64,000 nucleotides of DNA from Metabacillus endolithicus (lineage in GTDB: Bacteria; Bacillota; Bacilli; Bacillales; Bacillaceae), in contig NZ_CP095550.1 of assembly GCF_023078335.1 (NCBI RefSeq), positions 2,958,001 to 3,022,000 on the forward strand. The letters run 5' to 3'. The notes beneath the pieces were generated by a model. That model made no database searches, had not been told where the DNA came from, and was given only the letters and a program-made list of their open reading frames with translations. This document shows, in pieces, positions 29,974 to 39,215 of this stretch (positions within the stretch are counted from its first letter, which is position 1; every line of letters starts with the position of its first letter). The translations under genes were made by a program, and so were the position numbers.

Positions 29974-29987
29974 TGAAAATGCTTTCA
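29974..29987. promoter_or_regulatory. Candidate CcpA cre site upstream of iolB
   Basis: TGAAAATGCTTTCA matches the cre consensus TGWAANCGNTNWCA at all but one position and is a perfect palindrome except for its centre. Confidence 0.5.
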
Positions 29988-30010
29988 ATATTATCATATA
30001 ATCATAAAGT

Positions 30011-30032
30011 TAACCAACAATTACCCAAATGT
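30011..30032 (+). promoter_or_regulatory. Tandem IolR-box-like 11-mers upstream of iolB
   Basis: Two directly abutting 11-mers, TAACCAACAAT (10 of 11 consensus positions) and TACCCAAATGT (9 of 11), the arrangement reported for IolR operators in B. subtilis. Confidence 0.5.
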
Positions 30033-30125
30033 TATTAAACAGTTATGATCACTATTTGGGAACATTAATTGTTTAATGGCCTCGATTGTATTTCATATTT
30101 TAGCAGTTTAATGAGGGGGAGAAAA

Positions 30126-30941
30126 ATGAGTAAACTTTTACGAAAACCAAACAAAGCAGAGCAAGAATTAACAGTTATTCATAATGTAACGACAGAAAAT
30201 TCTTCTTTGGAATATGTAGAATTTAAGGTTGTCGATTTAACTCCTGGAGCAAAGTATGCTGAAGAGTTAGATGAAAAAGAGGTATGCATCGTCGCAGTAA
30301 CCGGACGAATCAATGTTACGGATCAAGAGCAAACTTTCAGAAACTTGGGAACTCGTGAAAGCGTTTTTGAGCAAAAGCCAACTGACAGTGTGTATATATC
30401 GAATAATCGCAGTTTTGAAATTGAAGGAGTAAGTAAGGCACGCGTAGCAATATGTTATTCACCTTCTGAAAATCAATTACCGACAAAGTTAATCAAAGCA
30501 TCTGACATTGGAATTGAACACAGAGGCGTTCAAAACAATAAGCGATTAGTACATAATATTTTACCAGATTCAGATCCATCTGCTAATAGCTTATTAGTAG
30601 TTGAGGTTTTTACAGAAAGTGGAAACTGGTCAAGTTATCCTCCCCATAAGCATGATCAAGATAATTTACCATATGAATCTTTCTTAGAGGAGACCTATTA
30701 TCATGAAATGAATCCAAAACAAGGGTTTGTTTTCCAAAGAGTTTATACCGATGATCGTTCTATCGATGAAACAATGACAGTAGAACATGGAGACGTTGTC
30801 ATTGTACCGGCAGGTTATCATCCCGTAGGTGTGCCGGATGGCTACGTTTCTTACTATTTAAATGTAATGGCAGGTCCAAAACGAACTTGGAAATTCCATA
30901 ATGATCCAGATCATGAATGGATACTTAAAAGTCGCCAATAA
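30126..30941 (+). CDS. iolB: 5-deoxy-glucuronate isomerase
   Basis: A 271-residue bicupin enzyme that converts 5-deoxy-D-glucuronate to 5-dehydro-2-deoxy-D-gluconate. The second cupin has PPHKHDQDNLPYESFLEETYYHE-type metal ligands (His, His, Glu; core PPHKHDQ), then GDVVIVPAGYHPV, both IolB signatures. The start at ATG 30126 (MSKLLRKPN) is chosen because GAGGGGGAG precedes it; the frame is open 57 nt further upstream but without a start signal. It is separated from iolE by the MFS gene and has its own promoter region with cre- and IolR-like sites. Confidence 0.93.
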   Translation: MSKLLRKPNKAEQELTVIHNVTTENSSLEYVEFKVVDLTPGAKYAEELDEKEVCIVAVTGRINVTDQEQTFRNLGTRESVFEQKPTDSVYISNNRSFEIEGVSKARVAICYSPSENQLPTKLIKASDIGIEHRGVQNNKRLVHNILPDSDPSANSLLVVEVFTESGNWSSYPPHKHDQDNLPYESFLEETYYHEMNPKQGFVFQRVYTDDRSIDETMTVEHGDVVIVPAGYHPVGVPDGYVSYYLNVMAGPKRTWKFHNDPDHEWILKSRQ

Positions 30942-30953
30942 ATATTGATAATG

Positions 30954-30991
30954 CAAGGTGCTGGTTACATTACAGTATAACTAGCACCTTG
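30954..30991 (+). terminator. Hairpin after iolB
   Basis: CAAGGTGCT / AGCACCTTG stem, extended by partly paired GTTA/TAAC, but lacking a T tract, so termination may be weak. Confidence 0.5.
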
Positions 30992-31135
30992 ATAGGGTCA
31001 ATAAATGAAATCGCTTTTTTATAAGTATATTATGGTAGCAAATTTTATAGATAAAAAGGGGAATTATGGAACAGGATGCAAAGTCAAAGTGAAAAATTAA
31101 GAGTCTATTGACATAAACAAAGGGGTGTAAACTTA

Positions 31136-32008
31136 ATGCTAGTTTCTATAAAAGAAATGCTAATAAAAGCAAAAGAGGATCGGTATGCAGTCGGTCAATA
31201 TAACATTAATAGTTTCCAATGGGTGGAAGCGATTCTGGAGGCCTCAGAGGAAGAACAGGCTCCGGTTATTTTAGCTGCTTCTGATCGACTGGTCGATTAC
31301 CTTGGTGGCTTCAACGTAATCGACACTTGGGTTAGAACGCTGGTAGAAGTAAAGAAAATTAATGTCCCTGTAGCATTGCATTTGGACCATGGCAGAAGTG
31401 TAGAAAGGTGTAAAGAAGCAATTGATGCAGGATTTACATCTGTTATGATCGATGGTTCACATCATCCAATTGATGAAAATATCGAGATGACGAAACAAGT
31501 CGTTGAGTATGCTAAGGCTCGTGGGGTATCGGTTGAGGCTGAAGTTGGAACCGTTGGTGGTAATGAAGACGGTCTAATCGGTGGAATTAACTATGCAGAT
31601 CCAGAAGAATGTGTAAGGTTAGTTAAAGAGACTGGGGTTGATGCATTGGCAGCTGCCCTTGGTTCAGTTCATGGTCCCTATCAGGGAGAGCCGAAACTTG
31701 GATTTGATGAAATGAAACAAATTGCTGAAATGACTGGGATTCCGCTAGTTTTGCATGGTGGTTCTGGAATTCCATTACATCAAATCCAAAAAGCAATTGA
31801 ATATGGGCATGCCAAGATTAATGTGAACACAGAATGCCTACAGGCTTGGACAAGGGCAATTCGAGAAGTGTTAGCAACTAATTCTGAGCTATACGATCCA
31901 CGTGCCATCCTTACTCCGGGAAAAGAAGCAGTAAAGTTGACAGTGAAAGCGAAAATAAAAGATTTTAGAACAAATAACAAGGCTATTTTAAGCAGTATTA
32001 ATACTTAA
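31136..32008 (+). CDS. iolJ: Class II aldolase, likely 6-phospho-5-dehydro-2-deoxy-D-gluconate aldolase
   Basis: A 290-residue zinc-dependent fructose-bisphosphate-aldolase family enzyme. HLDHGRSVE carries the catalytic Asp and a zinc His. [21 protein letters not shown] and [10 protein letters not shown] are the further zinc and phosphate-binding elements. In this island the expected reaction is cleavage of DKGP into dihydroxyacetone phosphate and malonate semialdehyde. Sequence alone would also allow fructose-, tagatose- or other ketose-bisphosphate substrates; the iol context makes IolJ most likely. ATG preceded by AAAGGGGTG. Confidence 0.88.
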   Translation: MLVSIKEMLIKAKEDRYAVGQYNINSFQWVEAILEASEEEQAPVILAASDRLVDYLGGFNVIDTWVRTLVEVKKINVPVALHLDHGRSVERCKEAIDAGFTSVMIDGSHHPIDENIEMTKQVVEYAKARGVSVEAEVGTVGGNEDGLIGGINYADPEECVRLVKETGVDALAAALGSVHGPYQGEPKLGFDEMKQIAEMTGIPLVLHGGSGIPLHQIQKAIEYGHAKINVNTECLQAWTRAIREVLATNSELYDPRAILTPGKEAVKLTVKAKIKDFRTNNKAILSSINT

Positions 32009-32069
32009 TTCAAAAGAGGCTATTTAAAAATGAATGAATATCCTCAACAACTTAGGAGGAATAAAGCTT

Positions 32070-33850
32070 ATGATTTGGCTGATTTTTCTTAGCTTCTTAG
32101 CTTATACAGTATTTGTGATGTGGTTTTCCTGGTATAAGACAAAAGGGACAGACATGTCGACCACAGATGGTTACTTCCTTGGTGGCCGAAGTCTAACAGG
32201 TATTGTCATCGCGTCTTCATTGATCTTAACTAATCTTTCAACTGAACAAATTGTTGGATTAAATGGTCAAGCATTCGGAGAATCAATGGCGGTAATGGCA
32301 TGGGAAGTTGCCTCTCCACTGGCATTGATTGTAATGGCCCTTATTTTACTACCGAAGTACTTAAAAGCAGGCTTACAACAATTCCAGATTTTCTTGAACG
32401 ACGTTATGACTTAAGAACAAGACAAATTGCATCTCTTTTATTCTTAATTAGTTATGCTGTTGCCTATCTACCAGTTGTTCTGTACTCTGGTGCACTAGTA
32501 TTAGATAGTATCTTTTCATTAACATCGATTACCAATTTAAGCCCATTCATGCTTGTTCTTGTTATTTCGGCTGCTATTGGAGTTATAAGTTTAGGATACA
32601 CAATTCTTGGCGGCCTCAAAGCAGCTGCTATGAGTGATACAATCAACGGAATTGGGTTAATTATTGGTGGTCTACTTATTCCTATCCTTGCTTTAGTTGC
32701 ACTCGGTGGAGGAAACTTAGCTAGCGGTGTCAGTGAATTGCTTCATGCAAACCCTGGAAAACTGAACGCTATTGGCGGGACTGAGTCTTCTGTACCATGG
32801 CCAGTGTTAATCACAGGGATGCTTTTCAACAACATTTTCTATTGGGCAATGAACCAATCGATTATTCAACGTACATTTGCTGCGAAAAACTTAGCAGAAG
32901 GTCAAAAAGGAGTTTTGTTTGCAGGGTTATTTAAGGTATTTGGAATGACATTTTTAGTATTGCCTGGTATTATTGCTTACCTACTTTATGGAAATTCATT
33001 AAGCAATAATGATGCCGCATACCCAACACTTGTTATTGATGTTCTTCCGGTAGCATTATCAGGATTTTTAGCAGCAGTATTATTCGGAGCAATTTTAAGT
33101 TCATTTAATAATACTTTAAATAGTGCGATTACTCTATTCTCACTTGATATTTATAAACCAATCTTTAAACCACAAGCTCAAGAAAGAGAACTTGTAAAAG
33201 CGGGTCGAGTCTTTGCTTTTGGACTAGCCATTGCGTCGGTTATTGTAGCTCCGTTTATCATGTATGCGCCTTCAGGATTATATGCATATTTACAGGAAAT
33301 GAATGGTTTTTATAACTTACCAATTATTGCAATGATCCTTGTAGGCTTTTTCAGTAAACGTGTACCAGCGTATGCAGGTAAGGTGGTCATCGTTGTTCAT
33401 ATTGTACTATATTCACTATCAAAGGTCTTCTTAAGTGATGTTAACTTCCTTTATGTACTATCAATTCTCTTAGCTGTTGACATTTTTGTCATGTTGGTAT
33501 TAGGAAGATTGAATCCAAGAAAAACACCATTTGTGTTAAATGATGCGAAGAAAGTTGACCTAACTCCATGGAAACATGCAAAAACATTTTCAGCTTTTCT
33601 TGTCATTATTATGCTAGGAGTTTATGCTTTCTTCTCTCCTATAGGGATTGCAGACTCAAGTTTGGCAACGTATTCGGTATCGCAAGTTGTCTTTTTGTTA
33701 GTAAACCTGGTGATTATTGGGTCAGTTGCTTGGTTCTGGTATAGAACCAATAAAAAATTAGATAGTGCTGATAGCAAAGACGAGGATCAAAAAAAGTCGT
33801 TTAATCTTTTAACCGAAAAGAAAGCGGTAACGGTTATCAGTCTTTTCTAA
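32070..33850 (+). pseudogene. SSS family sodium:solute symporter, one frameshift
   Basis: A Na+-coupled sugar/inositol-type symporter, about 14 helices, related to the SGLT/YidK branch (DGYFLGGRSLTGIVIASSLI near the N-terminus; LTNLSTEQIVGLNGQ; SFNNTLNSAITLFSLDIYKP). The frame is lost near 32373-32378, where one base is missing (PKYLKAGL then TTIPDFLERRY). Repair gives 593 residues. ATG 32070 has AGGAGGA with ideal spacing; the frame's earlier ATG at 32034 lacks one. It lies 61 nt after iolJ, probably the same transcript. Eukaryotic SMIT inositol carriers belong to this superfamily, so inositol is a reasonable substrate. Confidence 0.85.
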
Positions 33851-33867
33851 AAATAAGAAATCATAAG

Positions 33868-33905
33868 AAAATAGGTTGGGATTGTTCTCTCAATCTATTT
33901 TCTTC
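33868..33905 (+). terminator. Possible terminator hairpin after the symporter gene
   Basis: AAAATAGGTTGGGA pairs imperfectly with TCTCAATCTATTTT, followed by a T-rich stretch; it lies 17 nt after the stop. Confidence 0.45.
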
Positions 33906-33939
33906 AAGGTTAGGCTTAAGATAAAAAGGGGGTTTAAAT

Positions 33940-34329
33940 ATGCCTTTAGTTCGGTTCGATTTGATTGAGGGAAGAGACGAACATTCTGTAAGAAAGCTTT
34001 TAGATGCTGCTCACCACGCCATGGTACAAGCCTTTGGAGTACCTGAAAGAGATCGATATCAAATTGTCACTCAGCATCCGGCAAGTGAAATGATGATTGA
34101 AGATACAGGTTTAGGATTTGAAAGAAGCAAAGATGTCGTTGTCGTAAGCGTGACAAGTAAACAAAGAACGGAAGAACAAAAACAGAAATTTTATCAATTA
34201 TTGGTTAAGGAATTAGGGGAACAATGCGGAATAGAACCAAATGATATTATGATCTCTGTTGTGACAAATGGAAATGCTGATTGGAGCTTTGGTTATGGTA
34301 AGGCTCAATTTCTAACAGGAGAGTTATAA
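33940..34329 (+). CDS. Tautomerase family protein
   Basis: A 129-residue member of the tautomerase (4-oxalocrotonate tautomerase/MIF-like) superfamily. It starts [13 protein letters not shown], so Pro-2 becomes the N-terminal catalytic proline after Met removal. The length fits the longer 'tautomerase_2' type with two beta-alpha-beta units. It ends the forward iol run, just before the divergent regulator. A role in keto-enol conversion of a keto-inositol or ring-opened intermediate is possible but not shown. Ribosome binding site AAAGGGGG. The terminator downstream is shared with iolR. Confidence 0.85.
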   Translation: MPLVRFDLIEGRDEHSVRKLLDAAHHAMVQAFGVPERDRYQIVTQHPASEMMIEDTGLGFERSKDVVVVSVTSKQRTEEQKQKFYQLLVKELGEQCGIEPNDIMISVVTNGNADWSFGYGKAQFLTGEL

Positions 34330-34334
34330 GAATT

Positions 34335-34366
34335 AAAAGCGGACCAATTAGCTTGGTCCGCTTTTA
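34335..34366. terminator. Bidirectional terminator between tautomerase and iolR genes
   Basis: Perfect 12-bp stem AAAAGCGGACCA / TGGTCCGCTTTT with a 7-nt loop; A and T tracts on both sides allow use from either strand. Confidence 0.85.
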
Positions 34367-34379
34367 TGATGAGTGCCTC

Positions 34380-35129
34380 TTAATAATTAAGGATAATATT
34401 ATGCTCAAGTGCAAATAGTTGATAATTCTCATTTGGCTCTTTATCTGTAATGAGGTAATGGATTTCATCTAAGTTGCAATAAGTAGTTAAAGCATATTTA
34501 TCAAACTTACCATGGTCGACTAATAGAAAGACTTGAGAACACTTCTTCACTGCGGAGCTTTTAAGTTCACTCTCAAGAGGGGCTGAGTTTGTGACCCCAT
34601 TTGAAATTGAGATTCCTGTTGATGCCATGAAGGCTTTATTTATATTGTAGGTTTTAAAGAGATCCAATCCTTTATAACTTGTAAAGGACTTTGTTTCTCG
34701 TTCAAGCATTCCTCCGGTAGAAAAAATGTTTAAGTTCTTATAAGGCATCGATTCTACGATAAAGTCCACATTGTTTGTTACAACTGTTATATTCTTCTCT
34801 TTAACAAAATGGAACATTTCAAATGTTGTTGTACCTGAATCTATAAAGATAATATCTCCATCATTTACATAATTGGCAGCTAGTTTAGCAATGTGTGTTT
34901 TTTCTGTTTGATTGCGGACCTTTCTATCATTGAAGGATACTAGTGTGGAATGGTTAACTGCAACTCCACCGTATACCTTTTTCAAGTCGCCATGTTCGAC
35001 CAGCACTTGAACATCTCTTCTGATAGTGTTTTTTGATACACCAAATACCTCAACAAGTTCATCCAAAGAAACAGTTTCATGTTTCAATACATACTCTTGT
35101 ATTTGGTGTATCCTTTTGGTTTTTAACAT
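34380..35129 (-). CDS. iolR: DeoR/GlpR family transcriptional regulator, IolR-like
   Basis: A 249-residue repressor: N-terminal DeoR helix-turn-helix (VSLDELVEVFGVSKNTIRRDV region, residues ~19-40), then a sugar-phosphate sensor domain with FIDSGTTTFEMFH, VVTNNVDF and LLVDHGKFDKYAL. The DeoR type, length and iol neighbourhood fit B. subtilis IolR, which is released by the intermediate DKGP. It is transcribed towards the iol genes. Upstream are tandem IolR-like boxes and a LacI/cre-type palindrome, suggesting autoregulation and catabolite control. Confidence 0.85.
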   Translation of the reverse strand: MLKTKRIHQIQEYVLKHETVSLDELVEVFGVSKNTIRRDVQVLVEHGDLKKVYGGVAVNHSTLVSFNDRKVRNQTEKTHIAKLAANYVNDGDIIFIDSGTTTFEMFHFVKEKNITVVTNNVDFIVESMPYKNLNIFSTGGMLERETKSFTSYKGLDLFKTYNINKAFMASTGISISNGVTNSAPLESELKSSAVKKCSQVFLLVDHGKFDKYALTTYCNLDEIHYLITDKEPNENYQLFALEHNIILNY

Positions 35130-35152
35130 CTCGATTCCCCTTTAGCACAGTG

Positions 35153-35205
35153 ATGTAAGCGCTTATATATGTTATTAATTATTATATCAACAATTAACCA
35201 ATACT
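35153..35205 (-). promoter_or_regulatory. iolR promoter region: LacI/cre-type palindrome plus tandem IolR-like boxes
   Basis: TGTAAGCGCTTATA (35155-35168) fits the cre consensus at 13 of 14 positions. On the minus strand a TTGTTG then TATATA pair with an 18-nt spacer forms a promoter ending at this palindrome. ATATCAACAAT (35184-35194) and TAACCAATACT (35195-35205) are abutting plus-strand 11-mers resembling IolR boxes (9 and 10 of 11). Confidence 0.55.
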
Positions 35206-35599
35206 TCACCACTTTTATATAATAAACTAAAATAAATTATATGTCGCGACATAAGACTTGTGTAAATATATTTAAGGAAAGGTTTTCTGCAAGACAGGTT
35301 AACACAAACAAAGAGCTAATATACCTTCTCTTTAGTAATAACAAAAACTTACATACATTGTTCATTGCTGTGGGTATGTGACTGGTAAATAGAACGTTTA
35401 GAAAATTCAATTATACTTTTTTTATACTTTATACAAGTTGAGTGTGAATTTGGTAAATTTTTCTCAGTTTTATACCAAAATATGATACTTTCACCCAAAA
35501 AACTTACCATCAATAGGAAAAAAGATGTCCTATTAGTGATATTATAGTAGAGGACTAATTTTTATAAAAATTATAGCGAGAGTGAGGTAGCAAAGCTTC
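35206..35599. other. Intergenic region upstream of the hybrid kinase
   Basis: AT-rich. It contains the 14-bp perfect palindrome TATGTCGCGACATA (35240-35253), out of character with the surroundings, and an inverted repeat AATAGGA / TCCTATT at 35512-35534 just before the kinase gene. No ORF. Confidence 0.5.
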
Positions 35600-38271
35600 G
35601 TGAACTTTAAAACAACTTTATACATCGGTTTTGGAGTTGTGATTATTGCAATGGGGATTATCGCAAGTATTATTATTAATACATATCAAAACCAAACACA
35701 GCAGATGAATGAGCTTGTGAATGATCGTTATATTAAGATTGAACATGCGAATACTATTCGTTATGAAATGAGTTCTATTGATTTAGATAACGTGAGTGAA
35801 AGAAACGAAATAGATCAACAGTCCATTCAATTGTCCGAGAAGGCTTTTCAAAGGGCAAATCAGAAATTAGTAGAGTTAGAGAAGTTGATTGAAATTCAAC
35901 AGGCAAAGGATATATTTGCAAAACTCGCCAACAACTATGATTCTTTTCGATCTAGCTATGATGAGTTAATATCGAATCAAGCAAGTGAGAGCAACTTGAA
36001 CTTATTAGAGCGTGTAAAAGAAGATAAAGCAAATCTACTTATTACTATTGAAGACCTAATCGACTTTCAAGAAAAGGTCATGCAGGATACTTTAAAACAA
36101 ACAGAGGAAGCATACAGCAATGTGTTAAAAAACATCATTATTTCTGGGGCAATCGGTCTTGTCTTTGCTTTAACAATTGCGTTTATCGTAGTAAATAATA
36201 TAACAAAACGGTTACGAAAGTTTAAGAGTGTATTAGTCACATTAGCAGATGATCATTATGGGTATACGAGAGTGGATATTCATTCGAATGACGAAATCGG
36301 TCAAATTGCAAACGCTTATAATGAATTAGTGAGTACTCTAGAAAAACAAGAACAAATTGAACAGCAATATCGAATAAAAATAGAAGATCAGAACTGGTTA
36401 AAAACAAGCATTGCCGAATTATCTGTCCTCATACAAGGGGTTAGTGATTTAAACTTAGCAGGCGAACGGTTCATACAGAAACTCTCCCAAACCATTGGGG
36501 CTAGTTATGGTGTCCTATATTTATTACATAAGGATGAAGAAAGTCCTTATCTAGAAAAACTTTCTTCTTACGCGTATACTACACCAAAAAGTAATCAACT
36601 TGCACTCAACAGAATTAGTTTTGGTGAGGGCTTAGTTGGTCAATGCGCAAAATCAAAAGAGATGATTTTGTTAGAAAACATTTCTGATGACTACATTCAA
36701 ATCTCGTCAGAAATTTAGGTCATACAAATCCAACGAGAATTGTCATTGTGCCTATTGTTCTTGAGGATGAGTTGTTAGGTGTGATGGAGCTTGCAACACT
36801 TCAACCAGTTACAGATCTTCATCGGGATTTCCTTGTGCAGGCAAATGAAATGCTGGGAGTTACCTTTAACAGGATTTTTAAGCATCAACAGGTAGAAAAG
36901 CTTTTAGAGGAATCACAGATCTTAAATGAAGAACTTCAAACACAATCTGAAGAATTACAGTTGCAGCAGGAAGAATTGCGCACGATGAATGATGAAATTG
37001 AAGCACAATATCGAAGTGCTGAGTTAAAAACAAAAGAATTAGAAGAGATAAAAGATAGACTTGAGCAAAAGACAAAAGAGATTATAGCGAGTTCAACATA
37101 TAAATCTGAATTTCTAGCAAACATGTCTCATGAGCTTAGAACACCTTTGAACAGTTTATTAATCTTATCGCAAATGTTGCGGGAAAACAAAGAACAAAAT
37201 CTTACGGATAAACAACTAGAGTATGTGAATACAATTTTTACATCTGGTCATGATCTCCTTCAATTGATTAATGATATTTTAGATCTTTCAAAAATTGAAT
37301 CTGGGAAAATGGAGATCGTTGAGGGAGAAGTATTGATTACAGATATCGTCAATTCTCTTCAGCGTCAGTTTATGCCTATCGCTAAGATAAAAGGTTTAGA
37401 ATTTACGTTTGAATATGATGTGAATTTACCAGATATTATTTTTACAGATGAACAAAGATTAAATCAGATCTTAAAAAACCTTTTATCAAATGCTTTTAAA
37501 TTCACTGAAAAAGGACAGGTGCAATTACAGATTGCTCCATCGACTCAAAAGAATGAAAAATTCATCGCATTTTCGGTCACTGATACAGGAACAGGGATTG
37601 CGAAGGACAAGATTTCTGCTATTTTTGAAGCCTTTACTCAAGCTGACGGGACAACGAGCCGTAAGTATGGTGGAACAGGTCTTGGTCTATCGATCTCTCA
37701 GGAGCTTGCTAGACTTATAAATGGGACAATTTCCTGTGAAAGTATAGTGAATCAAGGAAGTACCTTTACTCTCTATATACCTCAAGGTGAAGAACTGAAA
37801 CAAAATGAAGTAGAAAATGATGTGACCGTTTCAATACCGGCAGATTCTAAGGATGCCTCCGATCATGAAGTGGCTACTACGAAGGAACAGCCTCTACTGA
37901 TTGGTAAAAAAGTGCTAGTTGTAGACGATGATATGAGAAATATCTTTGCATTAACAAGCTCTCTAGAAGCAGCGGGTATGGAAGTGAGCTTTGCAGAGAA
38001 TGGTAGAGATGCAATTAATATTTTGCAAGAAGAAGAGAATCCAGATATTGTTTTAATGGATATTATGATGCCTGAAATGGACGGGTATGAGGCAATGAGG
38101 GTGATTAAAAGTATGAGGGAATATGAAAACCTTCCAATTATTGCTTTAACCGCAAAGGCTATGAAGGATGATCGACAAAAGTGTATTGATGCCGGTGCAT
38201 CTGATTATATCAGTAAACCTGTTAATCTTGAGCAATTGTTTTCAATTATTCGAGTTTGGTTACATCATTAA
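35600..38271 (+). pseudogene. Hybrid sensor histidine kinase (CHASE3-like, HAMP, GAF, HisKA, HATPase, REC), RsbK-like; one frameshift
   Basis: Membrane sensor kinase. TM1 about residues 6-28, an extracytoplasmic helical CHASE3-like domain (29-177), TM2 (178-199), HAMP (200-252), GAF (about 275-430), a Gln/Glu-rich coiled coil, HisKA with the phospho-His in SHELRTPLNS (about residue 511 after repair), HATPase with DTGTGI and GGTGLGLS, and a C-terminal receiver with LMDIMMPEMDG. One T is missing in TTT 36714-36716; repair gives 890 residues. GTG start. This layout plus the adjacent CheR-type gene recalls RsbK-RsbM of the B. cereus sigma-B pathway, an inference. Confidence 0.85.
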
Positions 38272-38295
38272 CTAATTTTCTTTTTAGGTGATGCT

Positions 38296-39180
38296 ATGAC
38301 ATATATGAAGGAAGACCAACATGAATCAGCTTCAACAATGACTACACCAGAAGACTGTACAGATCTAGAACGTATTGAAATACAATTACTCTTAGACGGA
38401 ATTTTCTTGAAGTACGGGTTTGATTTTCGACACTATACATTTAGCTCTATTCGGAGGAGAATTTGGCATCGTATAAAGGTGGAAAAGCTTCAAACAGTAA
38501 CGGCTTTACTAGATAGAGTTTTACACGATCCTGCAACAATGGAGCAACTATATGCGGATTTTTCAATCAATGTTACTGAAATGTTTCGTGATCCTACTTT
38601 TTTTAAAGCCTTTCGAGAAAAAATTGTTCCGGTACTAAAGGATTTGCCTTCCATTCGGATCTGGCATGCAGGATGCTCGACTGGAGAAGAAGCCTACTCC
38701 ATGGCTATCCTATTACATGAAGAAGGACTTTATGAAAAAACAAGAATTTATGCAACTGATATGAATGGCAAGGTCCTTGATAAGGCTCGAACAGGGAAAT
38801 TTCCGTTATACCGAATGAAGACCTATACGAGTAATTACATCAACTCTGAAGGGAAAAATGCATTTTCCGAATATTATACAACCAAGGATGAGTATGCTTG
38901 CTTTCATTCCTATTTAGCAGAGAATATCGTTTTTGCACAACATAACCTTGTGACTGACGGATCTTTTAATGAGTTCCACGTAATCATATGTCGCAACGTC
39001 CTCATTTACTTTGACCGTGATTTACAAGAGCGTGTTCATCAGTTGTTTTATGACAGTTTAGCCACTTCAGGAATACTGGGTCTTGGAAATCGAGAAGGCC
39101 TTTCTTATTCAAATTATGATAACCGATATATTGATCTAGATAAAAAAGAGAAGCTTTACCAGAAGAAAAGTCTTTCTTAG
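38296..39180 (+). CDS. CheR-type protein-glutamate O-methyltransferase, RsbM-like
   Basis: A 294-residue SAM-dependent methyltransferase. The N-terminal CheR helical domain includes FDFRHYTFSSIRRRI. Motif I is IWHAGCSTGEEAYSMAI, and FHVIICRNVLIYFD is the CheR catalytic stretch. It lacks CheB, TPR or PAS fusions and sits 25 nt after the hybrid kinase rather than among chemotaxis genes. In B. cereus a CheR-like protein (RsbM) methylates the kinase RsbK; the same role is proposed here from context. ATG with TAGGTG upstream. Confidence 0.88.
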   Translation: MTYMKEDQHESASTMTTPEDCTDLERIEIQLLLDGIFLKYGFDFRHYTFSSIRRRIWHRIKVEKLQTVTALLDRVLHDPATMEQLYADFSINVTEMFRDPTFFKAFREKIVPVLKDLPSIRIWHAGCSTGEEAYSMAILLHEEGLYEKTRIYATDMNGKVLDKARTGKFPLYRMKTYTSNYINSEGKNAFSEYYTTKDEYACFHSYLAENIVFAQHNLVTDGSFNEFHVIICRNVLIYFDRDLQERVHQLFYDSLATSGILGLGNREGLSYSNYDNRYIDLDKKEKLYQKKSLS

Positions 39181-39215
39181 ATAAACATAAAAAATATGAT
39201 AAGGGCGAGGTGCTT

